From the NCBI GenBank assembly GCA_936450465.1, contig OW388304.1:15171061-15235060 (forward strand): DNA of 64,000 nt, given 5' to 3'. The stretch is from Gibbula magus. Lineage: Eukaryota; Mollusca; Gastropoda; Trochida; Trochidae. This document shows, in pieces, positions 22,113-35,012 of the stretch. Numbering within the stretch: position 1 is the stretch's first letter; the number at the start of each line of letters is the position of its first letter. Position numbers and translations under genes: made by a program. The notes beneath the pieces were generated by a model that did no database searches, was not told the DNA's origin, and saw only the letters and a program-made list of their open reading frames with translations.

Positions 22113-22336
22113 CACTTGTTTCAGTTGTTTGTTAAATATCCTGTTTGTATAAGAACGTAGTCAGGGGTATAAAGTGCTCCCATCCTTGTGTCAGAAATCA
22201 TTTCCGAAGCATACCCGGTAACTCAAAACCTAAATGACTTTGAAACTTCACATTTGGTATGGAAATAATGTATATGATGCTGTTGTTCCAAGGTTCAAAC
22301 GATTTTATAAATTTTGACCAAAAATGTGAGATTTTC

Positions 22337-22555
22337 AGGGGTCTAAAATTAACCTTTTCAATGCAGTAGCCATTCGGACTAGTGCATTTCTAAAAGTACT
22401 AGTCAAGACTTATTCCAGCTAGCCAAATACATCTCTATGATCATTTCAACTCAAATTTTAACTAGCCTTTCGGACTACCAGTTTTTACACTCTACTAGCC
22501 CAGATTCTTTTTCACTAGCCATGGGCTACCGGACTAGTGCTAATTTCGAACCCTG
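22337..22555. mobile_element. hAT-like MITE, 219 bp
   Basis: It starts CAGGGGTCTAAAATTA; the reverse complement of the end reads CAGGGTTCGAAATTA. It is flanked by GATTTT on both sides (22331-22336 and 22556-22561). CAGGG ends are common in hAT elements, though these duplicate 8 bp and only six match here. The interior carries several CGGACTAGTGC and ACTAGCC motifs. Confidence 0.65.
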
Positions 22556-22739
22556 GATTTTCGGATGTTGTTTCGTTTCAAGAGCATAACTCATAAACTA
22601 TATGACTGTGAACAGTTTGGGGGCATTCCAGAAGTTGATTGTTATGAAGAAGACAGGATATTTATATAATATAAAATTTATTTAACATTTGTGACGTTTC
22701 TTTATAGATCCTTAGACCGTTATCAAGCAAATGGAAAAT

Positions 22740-22972
22740 ATGATAAAACAGCAGGTTTATAAGATTATAGGATACCTGTTGGTATGATAATGAGATAACA
22801 AAGACAACAAGGTGAGATAACAATGACATGAAAGATTTAAAAGATGAGATTATGATGAAATGAAAGGTTGACGTGTTTTCAACCTTTTATGTCATTGTTA
22901 TCTCATCAAGTTGTCTTTGTTATCTCTTGTATCACACCAACATGTGTCCTGTATAAACCTGCTGTGTATCAT
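22740..22972. repeat. Large foldback, about 93-bp arms
   Basis: The arms 22740-22833 and 22880-22972 are inverted copies. Shared blocks include ACAGCAGGTTTATA, GAGATAACAAAGACAAC and GAGATAACAATGACAT. The loop contains a second hairpin, AAAGGTTGA / TCAACCTTT. The flank 22660-22730 read on the minus strand gives GATAACGGTCTAAGGATC then GAAACGTCAC, reminiscent of sequence near Penelope-type retroelement ends; that is only a hint. Confidence 0.8.
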
Positions 22973-23156
22973 AATCATATAGCTGAATCGTGATGTTGTG
23001 ACCAGTCAAACATACCCAATTTTATGACTGAAGGACCAAAATTAAGCAAAATATAGCTCAATCAGTGGCAATCCCCCTTTCATAATTTTTTTACATAGGC
23101 GGGTATTGGGTCCCCCAAAGTGGACCCTCACTTTTCCATTGGTCGACCACAACCTA

Positions 23157-23173
23157 CCCCCCCCCCCCCCCCC
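23157..23173. repeat. C17 homopolymer
   Basis: Seventeen C residues are followed by seven T. The minus strand is a G-run able to form G-quadruplex. The length is likely to be unreliable in sequencing. Confidence 0.9.
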
Positions 23174-24808
23174 TTTTTTGGAGTACATTAATTGTCAATT
23201 CAGCCTTCCCTTATCTACCTCTCTATATTTAAATTTGTTGCTCCAGGGGATATTTGGTGTACCGTACTGCAGAATCGTCTTTATCATGTCTTAATTTCCT
23301 TTCCACAAAAACTACCTCAATAGAACTGTCCCTTTTAAAGTGACATGACTTGAATCGTGGGAACCAGCTCTGCAGACTTTCCCTTACTTACACTCTATAG
23401 GGTGTCCGACTAATTTGACAAGTGGTACGTGTTTTTACGTAAGTTAATTACTCATCACCAATCAATTAATTATAAATAATTGAATGTTAGACAATTTCAA
23501 TACTTCATTGGAGTAGAGTGATCCCCTTGTTGACAGCTAAGTATATGGAAATCATAAGATTTCATTAAGTTCAATCAAAAGTGTTTTTGATCAACTGATC
23601 TTTCCAGTGTATCTTATTTGGTGAGTCTTATTTACCAATCTTTATCACATTGTTGTGTATTTACTATTTTATATACTATTAGATAAGATTTTGAAATGAT
23701 TCAATTTTGGTAAGATGGCAAATGAAATGTTTACTGCAAAAATACTACAACAAAACTTTGATAATAGATTTAACCTTAATTTAAAAAAACTTTCTAGACC
23801 TTAGTGAGTTGTAAACCTGTCCATGTAGAATTCTCTCTGTTTCTTATTTCTGGCCCGAATTATCATTCCGACCAAAATTAAAAAGGCTCTTTTTCCTAGA
23901 TATACTCAAGTCTCCATATCTAGCGAGGTGATTTTAACTGATTTTAAAACTTCTGGTGTTAGGAAATAAACCATTCAAAAGACATTCTGAAAATACATGT
24001 ACCACCACAATTTCCTGTATGCCCAAATAAAATTTCGAGGGCAAAACATCAAATTCAAACGAAAACTGCAACTTCTAATTTCATGTAATATGATATGGTA
24101 ATCGGGATATAATATGATACCCATATACATTTGAAATGAGCAATTAAACCATTAGCATTAAATATTTATATACAGATGAATTTAAGCGCTTTAATATCTA
24201 AACCTTTAGAGGGTAACGTTAAGATTATCTTCATACATAAACAAGACGTATACATATGTCAAAGTATGCTGGAAACTTATCTGAATGTTACAAAAAATTT
24301 TAATAATTGTTTCAAAACTTCTTTTTTCTTCAGAAAAATCTTTTTGAGGTGACAATGATTTAATTCCCTACCTTGAAATGTTTTTGCATTGCATTCAATT
24401 GATGTTCTCAAGGGGTCGAAACTCATGTTGTAGTTTGGATGATTTTCTCTTTTCAATAATGGCTTTGTCAGACCTGAGAAGACAAAAAGGGATCTCATAT
24501 GGCAAGGAACTGTGAAGATTGAATAATTGTTTCCGCTTTGAATTAGATATTTTTTTAAAATATCACAAAATTTAAAATTACAGGATTAAATAAACAAACA
24601 ATCAAATATTTGTCAAATGAAAAATATAATTAAATTTTACAAAACCAATATTGAAGACCACAAAATCTTTCATATTGTATGTTCTATGTTTGATGTTCAT
24701 TGCTTCCTCATTGCGTCTTCATTTTCAAGATTCAGGATCCATTTTGTCTTCTCTAAAATTCAAATATCTCAAGAAAATTTAAAACATCTGATTCATAGAG
24801 CACTTTTG

Positions 24809-25607
24809 AGCTCATCTGGCCTGAAAAGCCTGATGGGCTTATGGCATGGCATGGTGTCCGGCGTCCGGCGTCCGGCGTCCGTCCGTCTGTAAACTTTTCG
24901 CATTTTCATCTTTTTCTCCAGAACCACTTGGTCTAGGGAGCTGAAATGTTGTGTGCAGACTCCTTGGCTAATGGGGAATCTAAATTGTAGATTACGTGAC
25001 CCCTTGACCCTAAATGGGGTCATTTGGGTCACAACCTTAAAAACCTATTTTCATCTTCTTCTGAAGTTCCAAAGGCTCTAGAGAGCTGAAAAGTTGTGTG
25101 CAGACTCCTTTGGTAATGGGGATTCTAAATTGTAGATTTCGTGACCCCTTGACGCCAAATGGGGTCACAGGGGTTACAACCTTAAAAACCTATTTTCATC
25201 TTCTTCTCCAGTTCCAAAAGGTATTAAGAGCTGAAAAGTTGTTTGCAGACTCCTTGGGTAATGGGGGTTCTAAATTGTAGATTTCGTGACCCCCTAACCC
25301 CCTGACCCCAAAAATGGATCACTTGGTCACAACCTGTAAAAAAATACCATTGTAGTAAGCTTTGAACAGTTCTCTTGAGATTTTATGTGCTCTTCATTTC
25401 AAACTAAGGGAGGTAATCCCAAATATGTGAGTTCTAACTTTGAGAAATGGTTCTTGAGAAAGAAGAATTAAGAATAGAGGATCTAATAAATATTGTTTGT
25501 AATATTTATTTTGTAAACCCATAACTTTTATCATATTTTATATGTAAATATTAATATTTTATCATATAATATTGAATGCCTGATGAGCTACAGAGCCAAT
25601 GGCTCTA
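24809..25607 (+). mobile_element. Non-autonomous Helentron-like element, short copy
   Basis: Same family as 9571: AGCTCATCTGGCC start, GGCTTATGGCATGG, CCGGCGT/CCGT microsatellite, about three core units, then TGATGAGCT (25581-25589) and hairpin AGAGCC-AAT-GGCTCT (25592-25606) before a T run. The short array fits core units being gained and lost between copies. Confidence 0.75.
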
Positions 25608-27991
25608 TTTTTCATTATTGTATTAGAGATATTGCTGTACTTGAAAAAATATGCATTCTGAAATGAAGAATCCCTCATATTTTCAAATAAGTTTTCTCCA
25701 AGTTTATATCATCAAAGAAGCTGAAGTTATCAGCCCACGGAGTGATGTTCTTATTCAATGACATTTCGTGGTCATGATTTATTTAAACGGACAGTAAAGT
25801 CTGTAAAATGGCAGCATTGTAAGGAGATATGTGTATGTTTTATTTATCTTGACAATCAATATTGAAGACAATTGAAGTTTATTGGGAAAGTGTCTGTGCC
25901 TTGGTTACGACTCGGTATGTTAGTTTCGCTTCTTCTTCCTGCTTTGTAGGTCAAGTACGTATTGTTATTTGTTTTGTTACATGAATGCTCAACTGTGGTT
26001 TATGCATTTTCATTCCTAAACCATTTCAGTACATGTAAAGGAATATTAGATTCAAAATGTTTACTTTTTATGTTATGTTCAGTAGGTATTGTCATTCATC
26101 TCCTTACTTTACTGAATGATCAAAATTTGATATACAAAAAAAATAACATTTATCAAACCCTCAATAACTAATAATTCATACAGAAATATAACTTTTGTGT
26201 TACTGTCATTATTGGATAAAGAATTATCCCCATACAGTTTTGATATGTTCGTGCAAAACAAATATCTAAACAATGGGATTAAAGTCTGTCCCATATCAGT
26301 CATCAACCCACTGTTTGAAGTTTTCCCAGTTTGTATGTCCGCTGATCGTAACAATTAACGTCTATCATTATCTACTCCAGTGTTGGTCACCACCCATTGT
26401 GAGTCACTTTACCAATAAGGAATTCACACGAGATAGCATGCCTTTAGTTCTTTATTTACCCGTCAGCGTCACATGATCCTTCTCTGTGTACAAAAGAAAA
26501 TATGCATTCATCTTTATTCAAAACAGTCTTTACATTAAATAAGTATTAGTGGGGAGAAAAAGAATAATATTCAGTTAATCTCACATGCACACATAAAATA
26601 GGAACTATAGTTTGAAATTAAAGTTGTACAGTACGATTTGAAGCTGCTGGTAATCTATACCCATTGTCTAGCCCTCCAGCTCTGTTCACTCTATGACTGT
26701 TTATTACAAAGCCTTGTATAAAGTCTAGATTTCTTGTTCAGCAAGTCTAGCTGTCTGATTAACATTTGAAACTGAAACGAAGAAAAAAGTTTATAAATGG
26801 AACCATTCGTACATTTATAAAATTCAATAATTTTAATTTTCCTTCTTTCCTTCTTCCTTCTAGAGTCTTTAAAATAAAACTGCAGTATTCAGGGCAGCTT
26901 CTCCGACCCTCAGCAAGTAGATAGTTAAAGTATGTGTATTCATTGCTTTTTGAGATCATGGTTCAGAAAAATTTACCATTTGTTCAGGAATATGAATTCA
27001 AAAGTTTTTTAAACCGTCTCAAGTGTCTAAAACTGGTGACATTTAATTTACTTTGACAAATTAAGAAAAGTTATTATTAAATTATTTCATTAAAGTTGAT
27101 AAATTTTCACTCATAGACTTGCTGCTTTTGAGTTCATTTTACTCTCTGACGAAATGTTCAAACAACATTTTTGTCTGCATGACTGTTTTAGCAACTCTAA
27201 ACAAGTGCTATGTACCTCTACAGAGGCGATGTCACACAGAAGGTATGTGTAAAATGTCGCTTTGTTTGTCCGTCATTATCTTCGCCAGTGAAACACAACC
27301 TCTTGTGTTTCCCTGTTTTGTAATCTTCGACGTTGGACCGGCAAGTTTGAAAGATAATCTCTGTGTTATGAGAGATTGTCACTCTTAATCTCCTGCTAAT
27401 CTCTCTCTGATTGGTAGGTTAAAATTCTTTATACCTCTGCGATGATAGCAACAGGTTTGTTAGAAATGAAATAGATTAGTAGCAGAATATTAGTAAGAAT
27501 ATGTGTAATCTTGGGAAGTTCTAACTTTTCTTGAACCTAAATTTATGTCCAACAGATTTTTGATTATCATGTTTTAAAATGAAATTTATCACAAAAAGGC
27601 TATGTTCCAATTATCAGTGAAAAAAATGTCAAATTGTGTCACATTTGAAACAGACTATACGTAGAGTCGGATCGATATATTCCATTGATGATTATGTCAA
27701 TTGTAGTTGTTACCACGTTTTAAATAGATATTATTAACCAAGTGTGTTTCCGTATCATTAATATAATATTTTTGGAATAAAGATTATATTATGGAAGCCT
27801 TTGGCGATATATGGCTGTAAAGTGCCTGAAAATAGTTCTTAATTAAAACAAATTAAAAACGCGATGTATGCGATTCTTTAAAAAATCAACAATTGGTCCC
27901 TGATTTCTTGTTCGTGTAGATATTTTCAATCAGTTCATAAGTATCTATCTAATAATTAAAAAGCACTAAAAAATCTCGTTACTAGAACAAG
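25608..27991. other. AT-rich intergenic DNA, no gene seen
   Basis: Nothing beyond scattered short frames. At about 26708-26780 the order TCTAGATTTCTTGTTCAGCA, AAGTCTAG and GAAACTGAAA resembles 12736-12800, possibly an old dispersed repeat. Confidence 0.45.
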
Positions 27992-28440
27992 CAGTCTGAT
28001 TAAAATTGACGGTTATTCCGAGGAATAAAAATTGCAAAATAGTGCATCTACAGGGAAACGAACTCATATCAGTCGTAGGTTCCACGCCAAACCGTCTGAT
28101 AACGGCCCGTAGACTCACGTGTTCGTGGGCAATTCAGGTAGCCAATCAAAAGACGCCCAACAAATGCTTTCGGTGGGAGAACCTAGGGGCAGGTAACTCC
28201 AAACAGCCATCCTTTGGTCTGTTCCGAATGCTTTCAAAACATTGACCGTTTAAAAACTACGTTGTGATTGGTCAGCTATTTCACTGTGCTTTGGCTGTGC
28301 TAAACTGGTTCTGAACATGCGCCTATACGGGGTGTTCTCAGACCTTGTGGAGAGGAATCTACAGAACCTGTTCGTATCTCGGTAGATGCATAATTTTGCA
28401 AATTTTATTCCTCGCAACAAGGTCGATTTTTTTCAGACTG
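27992..28440. mobile_element. MULE-like MITE, long copy
   Basis: It starts CAGTCTGATTAAAATTGACG and ends in the inverted CAGACTG. The flanks CTAGAACAAG (27982-27991) and CTGCAACAAG (28441-28450) agree at 8 of 10 positions. The last about 120 bp match the reverse complement of the left part of the copy at 19-209, and its first about 80 bp match that copy's right arm. The middle 250 bp (ATTGG and CCAATC motifs, no long frame) is absent from the short copy. Confidence 0.85.
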
Positions 28441-30472
28441 CTGCAACAAGGAAGTAATTTTAGTTTCAGCGTTTTGGAAGCTGCGTTGCAGGGTTGATAC
28501 AGATGCTACATAACAGTAGATCTTTCTCACTTAAATGACAACTATGTGTGAGGTCTGGTTGTTTCCTTTGTTTATGACAATAAGTACCTATCAATGTACC
28601 TTATACCATATGCTCAGCCCTCAAGAACTGCCAAAATGCTAGTGAGATCTACGAGGCGCATCGTTTGGCCACATCAAGATTCTTTTTGTACACAGGCAAA
28701 GGACATTGAAGCTACTTGTTGATTCTCTTGGTCAATAGCACATTGAAGTTTTGAATGATTTTTAAAACAAATCTACAATTATCTTGTTAAAACTATAATG
28801 CACTCTGCCATATCAGATGATTTTGTGTTTCCGTTCATTCAAGTGGAAATGCTTGGGTAAACTCCTGGTTACGCTTTTCAATGATTCATAAACAGTTTTA
28901 GGATTCGCATGACAGAGTGGAATTTTGCGAAAGTAGTTTGTATATTTGACCTTTGAACTGTTTTGCATATTTATCAGATTTGGATACCAAGTTGGATGAT
29001 TATCACAAATGGTCTGTAATACAGACTCTGTATATTTCATCGAATTGATACCCATGAACTTAACAAAGTAATACATACATATTGAAACAGACAATAGTTA
29101 GATCCACATATATGCAAATCTGATGTTGTATTTGTCAAATGTATTTATCATTTATATTTTCTTACAGACCAATAGTCCATATGTTTTATCAAATTAAAAA
29201 AAATTCATGTTGTGTCACATAATGGAACAGACTATAAAGAGATGTCGTCTATTCTTAGCGCGGTCTGTGTCGTATGTGTTTAGCAGGCTATGTAAGCGGT
29301 GGAATTCCCCGTCAGCTATGTGGAGACATTTCTATTTTCAATAGTGATGAAACTAACATGCGTGGATATATTATTCGTGACCCGTTATACATAGCCCTTA
29401 CTCTGGGACAGTTAGACCTAATTTTAACTTTTTGACGCTTTCTGGGTGTTTGTTTACAAGATATTTCAAAGAAAAGTTCATCTCTTGGCATCAAGACGTC
29501 TTTTACTTGTGTTATTTGGAAGTTTTGGAGTTTTCAAGTTTTAGATTTGAAATTGAAGAATTCTGTGTTACCTTTCCTTGGGAAATATTTTCAGGTAAAT
29601 AACCTCCTTATGATTATCATATAGTATTTAAAATAGATGGAAATATTTACAGGTAAAAGACATTTCTTGTTTTAATAGATGTTTTAAAAATGGTGTTTAT
29701 TGATAAGATATTGAAAGAGTCATTTCACGAACAACATCATTTAATTGTATTTGAGATGGAATGTTACTGAAAGTGAAGATTTTTAAGAATTTTAAAATAT
29801 GTGTTGAAATGTTACAACCGATTAAATGATGATGAAAAATGTAATGTGAAATGATATTAACATTATACTAATATGATTTCACTCTGTGTTTAGACCTTAG
29901 GGGCTAATATGCTATATCAATAAAATTCAACAAAGAATATTTTTGATTGGTAATTTTGGCATTTAGCTTTTAAATTTTTTTACTTTTATGATTAAATTGA
30001 CACCTACCAAGTGCTGGCAGGTAGATTTTAGTTGTTGCAAAATTTAAATTCTGTAGTCAACATTTTTGCCCTGAGCAGGTCTAGCTAAAAAATGTGAAGG
30101 GAGAGCTATATTGTTAATTGAGTTAGTCAATCATGTCGTTAGTGCTTGTGTATATTTTCGTTAGGGTATCTTTTATAAAGAACAAGAATACAATTATTTT
30201 AGCGCCTTGCCAATGATTTTGAGCATGGATATGTGCGCTTTATAAAAATGCACTATAAGTGTCACACAATGTCCGAGATATATGTAACACACTGTTTGGC
30301 CAGCAATAGCCTACCAGACACGAGAAAAAAATAAAATTATCAAAAGTGCTTATAGGCGCACTGTTATTGTATGGGAGATATATGAATATAAAATAAATAA
30401 GATTTGTTAATTGTTTTACATGATGATAGTTTTCCTGCACCTTAGCACACAATATAGTGGCAAGCGGCTTGT
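28441..30472. other. AT-rich intergenic DNA, no gene seen
   Basis: GTGTCACAT and GGAACAGACTATA near 29211 resemble 27636-27661, suggesting an old repeat. No coding exon is visible. Confidence 0.45.
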
Positions 30473-30952
30473 TATCCCCCACCGCACATTTAATGTGAAG
30501 TGGGGGATAAAGTATTTGGCAACGTACGTCTGTCTATACATACGAAATGGAATAAGTACTAACTGGATTCTTTTCATATTTTCCATATAGGTGCATCATA
30601 GTGAGAATCGGTAAAGCAAAGAGAGTAAAACAGAGTTTTGTGACCTTGACCTTCATTTCAAGGTCACAACGAAAATTTGCAATTTTTCCCTTGTCTTTAT
30701 ACTTTACAAATGGCTTATCCTAGGGAAGACAAAGAGTTGATTACATTTTGGTGACCTTGATATTGTTCTCAAGGTCACTGCGGACCATTGAATTTTTTGG
30801 CATCTGACCTTGCATTTGAAACTCAAGAACCGTTCACTGGATTCTCATCATATCTTATGCCATTGTTCTTTGAGGGACGATTCAGCGCCCAGTCGATTTG
30901 GTGACCTTGACATTACCTGGAGAAATATTAATTTGCAGTGAGGGATCATGTC
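30473..30952 (+). mobile_element. Repeat element with terminal hairpin and paired TCAAGGTCA motifs
   Basis: It begins with a near-perfect 37-bp hairpin: outer stem TATCCCCCAC / GTGGGGGATA, inner stem CACATT / AATGTG. A GTCTGTCTAT remnant follows, then core units containing TGACCTTGA, 8 bp, TCAAGGTCA (30641-30666 and 30752-30777) and a last TGACCTTGA at 30902-30910. The end GCAGTGAGGGAT (30935-30946) is an imperfect inverse of the start. The layout resembles the Helentron-like families in this window. No coding capacity. Confidence 0.6.
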
Positions 30953-32227
30953 ACTTTAAACAATTGCTTATTATAAGTCTTATTATAAGTTGTTAAATAA
31001 TTTATAAAAGTTTATGTAATATTGATGCGATAAATGTAAACTGGTTGGTAGATAAAATACACAAATGGAATAATATTATTAAAAAAATTACTTAGCTATT
31101 CAATCGATAGAGTACTTAGTGAAAACCTAGTTGTATCCGTCAGCTGTATTTAGGTTAGGACATGAGAGTGTACTCATACTGGTAATGTAGTAATTAATAA
31201 GCATTGTTATGAGAGAATGTATGGTAATCACAAGCTTTTATAGTTCGTTTCAACATTGACATAATTAATTATTCTAAAATGATTTATTAAATCCAATACT
31301 ACAGATGATCGTTTAAAAAAAATTCATACAATTAGATTGTGTGTTTTTTTAATTCTTTTATAAAGATATGTTTCTATACTTAAGCATTAAAACACATTCC
31401 TTAATTTTATTGAATTTGAGAAAATTTATTTTCTTTTCTAAAATCAGTTTCTTGTATAAATTGTGACAAAAGATTCTTAGATTCACGAAAAATTAATATC
31501 TTTATTTATGCTACACAATCTCTAAAATCAATAATGTGGATGTTTTCAAACTCTGTGCTGGTCATGTTTTTTAAAGAAGACAGAATTTTATGCAAGGGAT
31601 GAGATCCCATGTATTAAGGAAAAATCGATAAAACGCTTTAGTTATTTCACATTTCAGCTATCTATTCATACGAGCCTATTGCTTTATATTGTTACATCTA
31701 TATTGATTGCATTATATATATATATATACATGTATACTGTGATCGAAGCTACAATTTCACAATCTCAAGTCGATAGTCGACCTACGATAAATCTTCAAAT
31801 GTCATGACAGATACTGTTCATGCGATGATTAATAGTCTAAGTATTCAAAATATCTTTTATCGGGTCAATGCTTTATCCAAATGTGTTTGGTTTCAACGGC
31901 TTGTCGTTTGTTGTTGTGATCAAATTGAATTTGGTGATTTGTTGAAACCAATTTCTGTTAAGCATTTTTTTTCTGCTTTGCTGATTAAACAAGTTATACC
32001 TTAGAAACGATATTTAATGGCAGTTATGTTTACATGAAAATATAATTATTATTTTTTTCAGGTCATATTGAACATGAAATAACATGTATAAGTAAAATCT
32101 TAAAAAACATGTCATTGATTGGTAGAATGGAGGGCCGTGGAGGGGGGGTCTGTGGTCACTTTCTTATTTCTGATAAATACGTCACATGAAAATTTATTAA
32201 GGTCATATTCAGTCTCATTATAATAAT

Positions 32228-32297
32228 AATGCATCTACCGGATACGAACTGGTTCTGTAGATTCCTCGCCATTTTGAACTTTGACGATTAAAATTGA
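32228..32297. mobile_element. Fragment of the MULE-like MITE family
   Basis: ATGCATCTACCGGATACGAA and GGTTCTGTAGATTCCTC match the arm of the elements at 19-209 and 27992-28440. The end GACGATTAAAATTGA resembles the terminal motif. No flanking duplication is evident. Confidence 0.6.
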
Positions 32298-34980
32298 GCA
32301 TTGGTCTTGAAAGTGTGTTTATTATTAATTCCTTGATATTATCACATGAACAAGGAAGGCAGTTTCTGCAGAAAAGAGAACGACATTGCCTTTAGCATTG
32401 ATGGCTGACAATTAGATAGATAATTAATAATGAGAACCAATTATATATGAGTTGTACACCCTCTGAAAGTGTTTGAGATTCAGTTTGTCACCTGACAAAG
32501 TTCAGCATTACTGGGCATGATTTAACACGGGATGGGTGACGAATCTGAAACAGAAAAGTCTCACTGCATATATATATATAAAATATATAAAAGTCACTGT
32601 CATATCCTGCTTGAATAATTATTCGCAAACTTTGTATGTATATATAATTCTGACTTGAGGGTTTGCATGCTGGTTCATTTGTCTCTACCTGTCTACACTT
32701 GGTGTCATCTATTGACAAGTTAAAAAAGTGGGTACCTGGATAGATGTAAATGATGATATAAATATGAAAAGTAAGTGTGCCTGACAGAACCTGTTAGGAG
32801 AAGAATGAATAATTGTTCAAATTGCTTTTTAATAGTTAATTCCGGTTAAAATTTCAAGAAAATATTTTACTTCTTATAACCATTCTTGAAATATTACCAA
32901 GAGAAATGTGATTACATTTATGTCCAGGTATGATTCCATGATATAAACTCAACTATTCCGAAATAAAATTTAAAATAAGTTTGTGTGTAATGAAATGATA
33001 TTCACATGTGTAATATTAATCAAATCCATCAACAAATAACCGATCTCTTCTTAACATGATGATTGAGGTTCTCACATTTATCAAACACTGAATCGATAAA
33101 AAGCTCTAGTAAGTTCAAGCTGACCCCCCCCTGTGGGGCCTCATGTTCATTCATAACTGTTCACACAGCTCCCCCATGTGCTTGTACTAGAAGCATTAGC
33201 CAGCAACTGGGGAGTGCTATACCCTTAGGAGACTATTGGCTTATATTGACCCAGTAGATCAGCATTATGGACCTATATCATGTAAGTATCCATTGATTTT
33301 ACAACTTGGTACCTAATCAGATATGAACTCTTAGTGTCACCATGGGACCTTCAGTTTGTAGACATATTGTTCGAGCTTTATACAACTCGTGTGGTCGATT
33401 TGTTATCCATGTGTATTATGATAAGACTTTATGTGAGTTTAATTCCCTACACACTGCAGTCGGCCTAAGTTGCCCAATGACTGCATTTAACTGGACAGGT
33501 TATTCCTCAAATTCTGCAGAAAGGACAGTAATGAGTGATGTTTAGATTCAGCTGTTTCAACTCTTTGAAATGTGGTCTTGTTTTGAGCTATTGATTGTTT
33601 TGGGGATTTACTACAGTTTGGAGTGAATATTCTGTGAAAGACGATATCAATATTATGGGATACCTGAATCTCAGTCCAAACTACCATGAATAGAGAACTG
33701 TTAGTTCTACAAAACTTGCAGGTTTCATTGTAATGCACTGAACAGTAATACAAGCTTTTCCCCTGAGCATTTTTATAAGTAGTGGATGGCAGAGCCAAAA
33801 CTTTTTACTTCATCAATTTAAATAGTTAAACTGGTCCAAAAACTCAATATATAGCTGAGTCCAACCAAACATTGCCAGGTTACGTTACGTCAGTGGGACC
33901 CGTCTTATTTCATATACTGCTGTAAGATATTGAATAAGCAAAGAGTTATTTAAAGTGTTTCTGCAGGTCGATCCTATCCCTTGTTAGATGTTACCGGCAA
34001 GTTGATCCAACTTGTTTCAGTTTCCGTCTTCGTCAGATGAGCTTACAGCTTACAGAAATAGTTTGAAAGTTAAACATGCTGTTTTTTGTTCCCGTGCTGT
34101 TAAGGTGTGCAAAGTTTACTGAAATGTGGTAACACCATCAAACCATGCAATCTTCTGCTTAAAGTTTGCCAACAGACAGTTTTTTCATATCCAAACGAAA
34201 ACTGGCAAAGTACCAAGCTTTAAGTTGTTCTTTCCCTTGCTCTTTGTAAACAGTCATCGGGGAGTTTACGTCATCATTTGTCAATAATGTGATGACAAAT
34301 CGTGATCAGGAGTATATTTAGCCTCTTGTGTTCACGGTAGAAAGATTCTACATGTACATGTACTTTTTTTGTAGATTATAAATAGTTTAACCCTTTGACT
34401 GCTTGAAATTTTATCAAAATTAAACTGTTGAATTAATAAGTGCCTGACCATTCTGGCTGTCATATCTACACAGCTTATTACAGGAATGTTTTAGGAGTTG
34501 CCAGTGGCTGAAGAAGGGTTAATGCCAGAATATTTCAGGAGCTGCATGGGGTTACAACAAATCGTCTCAAGTTTAGGTAGACTTACATACAGTAACTGAG
34601 TAATAAGTCTTTCTATATGTTGTTTCTAAAACTTTGGATAACCAAGATAAAAACTTATCTTATCCACACAATTGAAAGTTTTTCAATAAATTTGAAATAA
34701 ACAATTTTTAATTAAAAAGGAAATGGGATATGAATTACTTTGATAAATCTGTTTGTTTTTGTTTTTTTATACAAAGTTAAAAATTAAGATATTTCCTTTT
34801 AATGAACAAGATTAAATTTTAAAAAGTACTTTTATAGTGTTTTCCAGGAAAGAAAAACATTCTCAAAACAGAATTTTCATAATGAATATGATTATACTGA
34901 ACTTTCATATTTTTACGGTATTATTAAAACTTATAGTAAAGTCTTAGTAAATATATCTAAAGTATTAAAATCTAATAATT

Positions 34981-35012
<32 letters not shown>

